Source: an uncultured Burkholderiaceae bacterium (GTDB lineage Bacteria > Pseudomonadota > Gammaproteobacteria > Burkholderiales > Burkholderiaceae_B). Taken from it: a DNA stretch of 64,000 nucleotides. Shown here in pieces: positions 57,559-64,000 of the stretch (positions are counted from its first letter, which is position 1; every line of letters begins with the position of its first letter). Below the pieces are notes generated by a model that saw only the letters and a list, made by a program, of their open reading frames with translations, was not told the origin of the DNA and did not search any database. The stretch lies in NCBI GenBank assembly GCA_934525625.1, contig CAKSZL010000005.1:62001-126000 (forward strand). Direction: 5' to 3'. The position numbers and the translations under genes were made by a program.

Positions 57559-58424
57559 CAGATGCCCCTCTTGAAGAAGCGCCCCGTAATACCCGAAGGC
57601 AGCACGCGCAGCAGCACCACCGCCGTCACCAGCAGCATGACTTCGCCGACCACCGGCTTGCTCAGAAAGGTGAACGCCTGGTTGACTATGCCCAGCAGCG
57701 TGGAGGCGGACGCCGCCCCCGCCAGCGGCAGGGCTCCGCCCAATATGACCGTGGTGAAAGCCTTGGAGATGTAAGTCAGCCCGCTGACCGGCATCACGCC
57801 CGTCAGCGGAGCCAGCACCGCGCCGGCCAGCCCGGACAGGGCCGCGCCTATGCCGAACGTCACCGAATAGACGCGCCTGACGTTAACGCCCAGCGCGGCG
57901 GCCATGCCGGCGTTCTGCATGGTGCCGCGCGCAATCAAGCCGAAAGGCGTGTAGCGCAGCAGCAGATACAGGCCTATGCCCACCGCCACCGCCGCGCCGA
58001 TGACGAAAAAGGTATAGCCGCCCTCTTGGTATTGGCCGATGCGCACGGCGCCCAGCGGCGGATTCACGCCCATCTGGTGATAGCCGAACAGCACCGACGC
58101 CAGGCCGATGAACAGCAGGCTCAGGCCCCAGGTCGCCAATATGGTCTCGACCACCCGGCCGTACAGATGGCGTATGACGAGCCTTTCGATCACCATGCCC
58201 AGTATCGCCACGCATAAAGGCGCCACGACGAACATGGCGAGCCAGAAGTTCACGCCCGCCCGCACCGACAGAATGAAAGCAAAGCCGCCCAGCATCAGGA
58301 ATTCGCCATGGGCGAAATTGATGACGCCCATCATGCCGAAAATGACGGCCAGCCCGACGCTGATCAAAAACAGGCTGGCGATGGCGTACACCACCTGCAC
58401 GCCTGTCAACATGGCCAGATCCAT
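57558..58424 (-). CDS. HAAT ABC transporter permease (LivH/UrtB-like)
   Basis: The 288-residue permease has about eight helices and the LivH motif GMMGVINFAHGEFLMLGGFA. I chose the ATG at 58424 (MDLAMLTGVQVV) because a longer frame begins with an unlikely leader. It follows the binding-protein gene by 76 bases. Confidence 0.9.
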   Translation of the reverse strand: MDLAMLTGVQVVYAIASLFLISVGLAVIFGMMGVINFAHGEFLMLGGFAFILSVRAGVNFWLAMFVVAPLCVAILGMVIERLVIRHLYGRVVETILATWGLSLLFIGLASVLFGYHQMGVNPPLGAVRIGQYQEGGYTFFVIGAAVAVGIGLYLLLRYTPFGLIARGTMQNAGMAAALGVNVRRVYSVTFGIGAALSGLAGAVLAPLTGVMPVSGLTYISKAFTTVILGGALPLAGAASASTLLGIVNQAFTFLSKPVVGEVMLLVTAVVLLRVLPSGITGRFFKRGI

Positions 58425-58500
58425 GATTCCCCCTAGCACATACAGCAAGACAAACCGCCATGCCGCCGCCCAGCGGCCGGCATGGCGCGCCGCTAATGAA

Positions 58501-59718
58501 TCAAAGCCGCATGTCCAAGACGTTGCACTGCTTGTCGTCGTCCGCCACCGGCGGCACCTGCTTCCAGGTTTCCAGCACGCGGAAACGGCTGTTCTCGACC
58601 TGGGCGAGATACATGTCCATCGTGCAGTAATGGGTGCGCGGATGCGAGCTCAAGACGCCGCTCGGCCCTTCGATGGAAATACCGCTCTCGAAAGCCTGCA
58701 CCACTTTTTCGCGGTCGACGGAGCCGGCCTTGCGCACGGCCTCGGCCCACAGATACATGCCCTGGTAGTCGGCCATGCCCAGCGAGCCGATATAGCTGTA
58801 GTCGGGGAAGCGCTTCTTGAAGCGCTCCAGGAACGCCACGCTGGCCGGCGTGTCCAGCTCGTCGTAGTAGTTCTTGACCGTCACGATGCCTTCGCTGACC
58901 TCCGGCGGCATGCGCATCTGCTCGCCCGCATCGCCTATGGTGTGCGAGGCCATGGGAATCTGCTTGTTCAGGCCCGCCGACGCCCACTGGCCGTAGAAGG
59001 CGCCATGGGCCGGGCCGACGAACACGTTGAACACGAAGTCGGGCTTGGCCGCCTGGATCTTGCTGATGGTGGGGCCGAACTTGTCCACGTCCATGGGGAA
59101 TAGGTCGTAGCCCACCACCTGCCCGCCGTGCGTCTCGGTGATGCGCTTGGCCCACTGGGCGGACAACTGGCCGAAGATGTAGTCGGCGGCCATGATGTAC
59201 ACCTTCTTGCCATGCTTGTTCATCATGTAGGGAATCAGGTTGTCCAGCAGTTGGCCCGGCGTGGGGCCCGTGATGAACATGTTGCGGTCGCACGCGCCTT
59301 CGGTGCCTTCGTTGATCATGTTCATCATGAACAAGGTCTTGGCGCGCGCCAGCACGGGCCGCGCCACTTCGCGGGACGCGCTGGTAATCGAGCCATGCAC
59401 CACCGCGGCCTTGTCGCGCAAGGCCAGTTGCTGAGCATACTGGCCATACAGTTGATTGTTCGATTGGGTATCGTAGACGACCAGGGAAATGGGCTTGCCC
59501 AGCAACCCGCCCTTTTCGTTGATTTCTTCGGCGGCCAGGCGTAGGCATTGCTCTTTGACCTTGCCGAACATCTGCAACGGGCCCGACAGATCCAGCAACA
59601 CTCCCACCTTGATGGCGTCCGCCGCATGGCTGACCAGCGGCCAGCCCAACCCGCCCAGCGCGAGCCCCGCCGCGCCCACGGCGCCGTTCTCCAGAAAGCG
59701 TCTTCTACCGGCATGCAT
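58501..59718 (-). CDS. ABC substrate-binding protein, AmiC/UrtA-like, Tat-type leader
   Basis: The 405-residue periplasmic protein resembles the AmiC/UrtA branch, which binds short amides or urea: IKVGVLLDLSGPLQMFGK, LLGKPISLVVYDTQSNNQLY, and NMINEGTEGACDRNMFITGPTP. The N-terminus (GRRRFLENGAVGAAGLALGGLG) has a twin-arginine motif. It is the first gene of the amide operon, so an amide ligand fits both family and neighbours. The ATG at 59718 is chosen because it places the Tat motif at the N-terminus. Confidence 0.86.
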   Translation of the reverse strand: MHAGRRRFLENGAVGAAGLALGGLGWPLVSHAADAIKVGVLLDLSGPLQMFGKVKEQCLRLAAEEINEKGGLLGKPISLVVYDTQSNNQLYGQYAQQLALRDKAAVVHGSITSASREVARPVLARAKTLFMMNMINEGTEGACDRNMFITGPTPGQLLDNLIPYMMNKHGKKVYIMAADYIFGQLSAQWAKRITETHGGQVVGYDLFPMDVDKFGPTISKIQAAKPDFVFNVFVGPAHGAFYGQWASAGLNKQIPMASHTIGDAGEQMRMPPEVSEGIVTVKNYYDELDTPASVAFLERFKKRFPDYSYIGSLGMADYQGMYLWAEAVRKAGSVDREKVVQAFESGISIEGPSGVLSSHPRTHYCTMDMYLAQVENSRFRVLETWKQVPPVADDDKQCNVLDMRL

Positions 59719-59866
59719 GCTTGTCCCCTTGAGTTTTGTTGAGCGCCCCCGCAAGGGCGGCGAGCGGAACAAAACGTCCGCTACCGGATACTTATTTAAG
59801 CAACACCGGTAACGGGCAGCCATGCCAAAAACTGTCTGCTTATTGCATATTTCGGACACGCAAGGG

Positions 59867-61117
59867 TTAACCCCCGCGCCGGCCCCATATACGGTACGCA
59901 AAATACCCCACCGCCGTCCACATCAGCAAGCCGACGAAGGCCAGGACCGCCGGAACGCCGCCCAGGCTGGCGACCGGGCCGGTGCTGCCCTGCACCAGCG
60001 CGGCGCCGACGAAGAAGGACAGATTGATGGCCGCCAGGGCTTTGCCGGCCTGGTCCGCGGAGATCAGCGTGCGCCCCATCGCGAACAGCAGCGGGCCGCA
60101 GCCCATGGCGATGCCGAACAGCAGGAACATGGAGACGTCGAAACCAGCCGGCATCACGCCGCCGCCCAGCCATCCCCACACCGGCGTCTGGCTAAGCGCC
60201 AATACGATCAGGACGGAACCGGCGACGAAGTGCCCCGCGGCCAGCACGAATGCGGTACGGCCGATGCGGCGGTCGAGCAGGCCGTACAGAATGGGCCCGC
60301 ACACCAGCGCCAGGGTCAGCGGCAGCATGCCCTGCCCGGCCGAGACGCGGTCCAGGCCTTTGACGTCCATCAGCCATGGGCCGCCCCACATGCCGCGTAT
60401 CGTGATCGAGGCGGAGAACGACACCAGCGAGAGCACCATGATGGCGCGCAAGGAAGGCGATACGCCGATGCGGATGACTTCCCGGGCTTCGGTAAGCAGC
60501 GACGCCTTGGGCGCCCGGCGCAAGCGCTCGGGCAGGCGCGGCACCACCAGGAACACCCCCGCCGCAAGCAGCGCCGACAATACCGCCGTCAGCAAAAAGC
60601 CGCTGCGCCAGCCCTGATGCTCGACCAGCCACGCCAGCGGACTGGCCGACAGCAGCATGCCCGCATTGCCTATTCCCTGCACCAAGCCCGACCACAACGC
60701 GAATTTCATGGGCGGCATGGTCTTGGCCACCAGCGTCATGGGCGCCAGCAGCATGCCGCAACAGGCCAGGCCCAGGCTGATCTGCATTAGCAGAAAGCCC
60801 ATCGGCCCCTGCACCCACAAGGCCATGCAGGCCCCCAGCGTCACCGCCGTCAGCAAGGTCAGCGAAACCTTGCGCACGCCGTAGCGGTCCAGCGCGACGC
60901 CGACGGGAATCTGCCCCGCCGCGAACGCGAAGTGATAGGCGCTGGCAAGGCTGGCGATGGTTTCGGTGGAAACGAGAAGATCGGCGGCGATGACGTCGGT
61001 GGCGATCGCCGGCATGGTGCGCAGCAGATTGGACAGCGTATGCCCGAACGCCAGCAGCAGAATGGGCAAGCCCATCCAGATCGCCGTCTCGCGGCCGTTC
61101 AGTCTGTTGTTTACCAC
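59867..61117 (-). CDS. major facilitator superfamily transporter
   Basis: The 416-residue membrane protein has 12 hydrophobic helices and the MFS motif-A-like loop GVALDRYGVRKVSLT after helix 2, with a second half RRIGRTAFVLAAG. It resembles oxalate/formate- or cyanate-type antiporters in general form, but the substrate is not shown. It lies upstream of the amide operon on the same strand, 148 bases away, so co-transcription is possible. Confidence 0.9.
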   Translation of the reverse strand: MVNNRLNGRETAIWMGLPILLLAFGHTLSNLLRTMPAIATDVIAADLLVSTETIASLASAYHFAFAAGQIPVGVALDRYGVRKVSLTLLTAVTLGACMALWVQGPMGFLLMQISLGLACCGMLLAPMTLVAKTMPPMKFALWSGLVQGIGNAGMLLSASPLAWLVEHQGWRSGFLLTAVLSALLAAGVFLVVPRLPERLRRAPKASLLTEAREVIRIGVSPSLRAIMVLSLVSFSASITIRGMWGGPWLMDVKGLDRVSAGQGMLPLTLALVCGPILYGLLDRRIGRTAFVLAAGHFVAGSVLIVLALSQTPVWGWLGGGVMPAGFDVSMFLLFGIAMGCGPLLFAMGRTLISADQAGKALAAINLSFFVGAALVQGSTGPVASLGGVPAVLAFVGLLMWTAVGYFAYRIWGRRGG

Positions 61118-61281
61118 TACGAGCGCCCTCCTTGGCCCCGGCCGCCTTGCTGCACGCGCGTGGCGCGGCTCGGCGATCTATTCCGGTTTCAGCTCGAACG
61201 AGTACGCGAAGGCGAAGCGCAGGCGGTACAAATGTACGGCAAGCGAAGCCGAAGCGGCAATCGATCGATCTGGAACTGGAA

Positions 61282-61701
61282 TTACTCGATATGCGCCTTG
61301 ATTTTCTCGGCCAGTTCGCGCAGCTTGACGTCGTCGCCGCGCGCCGCGCCGTGCGCCATCATCGCCAGCCCGTCGTGGCGCGGAATGACGTGGAAATGGA
61401 AATGCGGCACCGTCTGGCCGGCGGCCGCGCCATTGAACTGGGCGATCATGATGCCGGGCGGCCGCAGCGCCGCCTTGACCGCCTTGGCCATGCGCCGCGT
61501 GGTGCGGATGCAAGCCTGGGCGCTTTCCTCGGACAGGTCGAGCAGGGTTTCGGCGGCCTCTTTGGGGATGACCAGCAGATGGCCTTCCGCCTGCGGCATG
61601 ATGTCCATGAATGACAGCGTCTGCTCGTCTTCGTACAGGCGTATGCAGGGCAGCTCGCCGCGCAGGATTTTCGCAAACACGTTGTCGTTGTCATAAGCCA
61701 T
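61282..61701 (-). CDS. HIT-family nucleotide hydrolase
   Basis: The 139-residue protein has the histidine-triad motif in VPHFHFHVIPR near residue 95 and the N-terminal FAKILRGELPCIRLYEDE typical of HIT proteins, which hydrolyse nucleoside phosphoramidates. The ATG at 61701 (MAYDNDNV) gives normal length; a longer frame adds 15 residues without support. Confidence 0.92.
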   Translation of the reverse strand: MAYDNDNVFAKILRGELPCIRLYEDEQTLSFMDIMPQAEGHLLVIPKEAAETLLDLSEESAQACIRTTRRMAKAVKAALRPPGIMIAQFNGAAAGQTVPHFHFHVIPRHDGLAMMAHGAARGDDVKLRELAEKIKAHIE

Positions 61702-61793
61702 GCCGGAGTCTCCGCAGGATGGTGAAAACACGCGCCGCCGGTGCAAATACCGGCGGCGGATTGCCTGCGATTATATCAATCGGGCTTGCCGGT

Positions 61794-62450
61794 TCATTGC
61801 GCAGCCGGGCCGGCGTCGCCGTTGTGCAAGAGTTCATGCAGCAACTGGCGGTGCGCCTCGCGCAAAGCGGCGACTTCTTCGCCCGCCTCGCCTTCACAGA
61901 ACAGCATGGCATACAAGGCGGCATACAGCATGGGCGCGCCGACCAGCTCGAAGCGGCGCGTCAACGCGCTTTCGCGCATCCAGCCGCTGGCCACGCACAG
62001 ATCGGCAACGGCTTGCTGCGCACGCTGATACGGCAAAATGACTTCGTCGCGCCAGCGCTTGATGGCTTCCGGCGCCCTGGCGCTTTCGCCTATCAGCAAG
62101 CGCAGCGTGGCGATGGTTCGCGGCTGCATCAAGTTTTCGTAAGATAGATCGATGAAGCGGTCGATGGCTTCGCGCACGGTTTCGCCCGGCAGCAACTGCC
62201 ATTGCTCGGCCTCGAAACGCGGCCGCAGCACCTGCGTCAGCAAGGCTTCGAAGATTTCGTCCTTGCTGGTGAAGTGCGCATACAGGCCAGCCTTGGACAA
62301 GCCGGCGCGTCCGGCGATGCGCTCCACCGTGGCCGCGCCAAAGCCGTGCTCGCTGAATTCCAGCAAAGCGGCTTCCAGTATTTTTTGCTTGCGCACTTCG
62401 GGCGACAAGCGAACACGCTTTTTCTTGGGCGCTTGAATGCTTGCTGTCAT
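61794..62450 (-). CDS. TetR-family regulator divergent from the efflux gene
   Basis: The 218-residue protein has an N-terminal TetR HTH (residues about 15-60; KILEAALLEFSEHGFGAATVERIAGRAGLSKAGLYAHFTSKDEIF) and a helical ligand domain. It is divergent from an outer-membrane efflux gene, with a perfect palindrome (62481-62508) 31 bases upstream of its ATG. It probably represses both genes until a drug or toxic compound binds. Confidence 0.93.
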   Translation of the reverse strand: MTASIQAPKKKRVRLSPEVRKQKILEAALLEFSEHGFGAATVERIAGRAGLSKAGLYAHFTSKDEIFEALLTQVLRPRFEAEQWQLLPGETVREAIDRFIDLSYENLMQPRTIATLRLLIGESARAPEAIKRWRDEVILPYQRAQQAVADLCVASGWMRESALTRRFELVGAPMLYAALYAMLFCEGEAGEEVAALREAHRQLLHELLHNGDAGPAAQ

Positions 62451-62480
62451 GACATTTCCCCTCGCGGAATCTCCACTCCG

Positions 62481-62508
62481 CTTTTACCGACCTCATGGTC
62501 GGTAAAAG
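62481..62508. promoter_or_regulatory. perfect palindrome, probable TetR operator
   Basis: CTTTTACCGACC (62481-62492) is followed after TCAT by its exact reverse complement GGTCGGTAAAAG (62497-62508). The TACCGACC...GGTCGGTA core is typical of operators of AcrR/TtgR-type repressors. It lies between the divergent TetR and efflux genes; a -10-like TACAAT follows at 62511-62516 for the rightward gene. Confidence 0.8.
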
Positions 62509-62544
62509 TGTACAATATCCCTGATCACAGGAAGGATATTTTTT

Positions 62545-63996
62545 ATGGGTGCACCACGCGGCGGTCTTCACAAGCGATGCTATCGCCATTCTCATGTCGG
62601 CGCACTGGTGATAGCCGCGTTTCTGGCCGGGTGCGCCGCCCCCACCCAGGAATCCACGACCACAGCGCTGCCGGTGCCCGGGCAATGGTCGGTGCAAGAC
62701 GCGAACGCCGACGCTCAAGCCGCCCGCGCCCTGAGCTGGCAAGACTATTTCAGCGACCCCGGCCTGCGGCAGGCCATCGCCACCGCGCTGACCAACAACC
62801 GCAACCTGCGCCAGGCCGTGCTGCGCGTGGAGGAAGCGCGCGCCAGCTACGGCATCCAGCGCGCCGCCAGTTTTCCCAACCTCGACCTGGGCGCGCAAGG
62901 TGCCCGCGCCCGCGTGCCCGCCGACCTCAGCCCCACGGGCCAGGCCGCGGCCGGCAACGAAATGCGCGCGCACGTCGGCCTGAACAGCTGGGAAATCGAC
63001 TTATGGGGCCGCGTGCGCAGCCTGAACGAAGCCGCACTGCAATCCTACCTGGCTTCCGACGCCGCACGCCAGGCCGTGCAGACGGCGCTGATCGCCGAAG
63101 TGGCCGACGCCTATCTAGGGCTGCTGGCGCTGGACGAACGCGTGGCGCTGGCGCGCGCCACCATCGCCAGCCACGAAAAATCGCGCGACATCTTCCGCCG
63201 GCGGCACGAGGTGGGCGCAATCTCCACGCTGGAATTCACTCAGGTTGAAACCCTGCTGGTGCAGGCGCGCGCGCTAGGCGCCCAGCTGGAGCAAGCCCGC
63301 GACGCCCAGGTCCATGCGCTGAATCTGCTGCTGGGCAATGCCGACGACATCGCCCAAGGCGAACGGCCCAAGCTGTATGACGAGAAATTTTTCTCTACTC
63401 TGCAAGTGGGCCTGCCTTCCGAAGTGCTGATCTTGCGCCCCGACATCGTGGCCGCCGAGCATCGCCTGCGCGCGGCCCGGGCCAACATCGCCGCCGCGCG
63501 CGCCGCTTTCTTTCCGCGCATTGCGCTGACGGGCGCGCTGGGCACGGCCAGCACCGAACTGAGCAATCTGTTCCAGGGCGCCAGCCGAAGCTGGTCGTTC
63601 ATGCCGTCCATTACGCTGCCCATCTTCGATGGCGGCCGCCTGCGCGCCAACCTGGATCTGGCTCAAGTGCGCAGCGAGCTGGCCGTGGCGGATTATGAAA
63701 AGGCCATACAGAACGCCTTTCGCGAAGTGGCGGACGCGCTGTCGGCCCGCCAGTGGCTGACCGAACGCGTGGCCATCCAGCGCGAGGCCGTGCAAACCCA
63801 GGCGCGCCGCGCCGACCTGGCCAAGCTGCGCTACGACAGCGGCGCCGCCGCCTACCTGGAAGTGCTGGACGCCGAACGCGATCTGCTCGACGCCCAGCAG
63901 CAACTGGTGCAGGTGCGGCGCGACTTGCTGGCCAGCCACATCGCCCTGTACGCCGCCTTGGGCGGCGGCGCGAATTCTCCGTCCGTCCAACCCTGA
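62545..63996 (+). CDS. RND-type outer-membrane efflux lipoprotein (NodT/OprM family)
   Basis: The 483-residue protein forms the outer-membrane channel of a tripartite efflux pump. It has a lipoprotein signal (hydrophobic core then LAGC near residue 29) and two outer-membrane-factor repeats: WQDYFSDPGLRQAIATALTNNRNLRQAVLRVEEARA early, and LILRPDIVAAEHRLRAARANIAAARAAFFP in the second half. No membrane fusion or RND pump gene is in the window; they may follow past the right edge. It is divergent from the TetR gene. Confidence 0.92.
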   Translation: MGAPRGGLHKRCYRHSHVGALVIAAFLAGCAAPTQESTTTALPVPGQWSVQDANADAQAARALSWQDYFSDPGLRQAIATALTNNRNLRQAVLRVEEARASYGIQRAASFPNLDLGAQGARARVPADLSPTGQAAAGNEMRAHVGLNSWEIDLWGRVRSLNEAALQSYLASDAARQAVQTALIAEVADAYLGLLALDERVALARATIASHEKSRDIFRRRHEVGAISTLEFTQVETLLVQARALGAQLEQARDAQVHALNLLLGNADDIAQGERPKLYDEKFFSTLQVGLPSEVLILRPDIVAAEHRLRAARANIAAARAAFFPRIALTGALGTASTELSNLFQGASRSWSFMPSITLPIFDGGRLRANLDLAQVRSELAVADYEKAIQNAFREVADALSARQWLTERVAIQREAVQTQARRADLAKLRYDSGAAAYLEVLDAERDLLDAQQQLVQVRRDLLASHIALYAALGGGANSPSVQP

Positions 63997-64000
63997 CGCC

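Overview
The window looks like a chromosomal stretch of a GC-rich betaproteobacterium of the Burkholderiales, most like Alcaligenaceae (Bordetella, Achromobacter, Pusillimonas or Castellaniella type). Protein sequences, gene neighbourhoods (pst-ppk-ppx, glmM-folP-ftsH-rlmE, cysS-alkA-accA-tilS-lysC) and many solute-binding-protein ABC transporters point there. No database search was possible, so this placement is a judgement from recognised families.

Region 1 (1-13382) is an accessory island ending at the 3' end of a tRNA-Pro gene. It is visibly more AT-rich and patchy on its left side. It holds a PstI/BsuBI-type restriction-modification pair, a HigBA-type toxin-antitoxin pair, an attC-like (59-base-element) site followed by small unknown genes, and a filamentous-phage-type replication initiator with a small HTH gene. 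Further right are a Phd antitoxin with a truncated VapC, a three-gene operon of GYF_2-domain and secreted proteins facing an XRE regulator across a long palindrome, and a tyrosine recombinase with plasmid/ICE-type small genes. The left end of the island lies outside the window.

Region 2 (13383-44714) is conserved core. It opens with tRNA-Pro(TGG) and pstSCAB preceded by a well-formed Pho box. Then come divergent ppk and ppx, an OlsB-type acyltransferase, glmM, folP, ftsH, rlmE, yhbY and greA. The rest is lysC, tilS, accA, an AlkA-type glycosylase, cysS, a TPR protein, ppiB with a possible lipoprotein leader, lpxH, uppP, a TerC/CorC protein, suhB, trmJ, a small MscS channel and a large GAF/GGDEF/EAL phosphodiesterase with a degenerate GGDEF motif.

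Region 3 (44738-63996) is catabolic and transport DNA. One block couples a MarR regulator, VanA/VanB-like Rieske O-demethylase subunits and a complete branched-chain-type (HAAT) ABC transporter; it probably imports and demethylates or hydroxylates an aromatic acid. A second block couples an AmiC/UrtA-like binding protein, a second complete HAAT transporter, an AraC regulator and an amidase-signature hydrolase, probably for uptake and hydrolysis of an amide. After these come an MFS permease, a HIT protein, and a TetR regulator divergent from a NodT-type outer-membrane efflux lipoprotein with a perfect 12-bp-arm palindrome between them.

The most interesting unexplained items are the GYF_2 operon with its regulator and palindrome, the attC-like site, the stranded inovirus-type replication gene, the nested PpiB start, and the 27-bp-arm inverted repeat after ppx.
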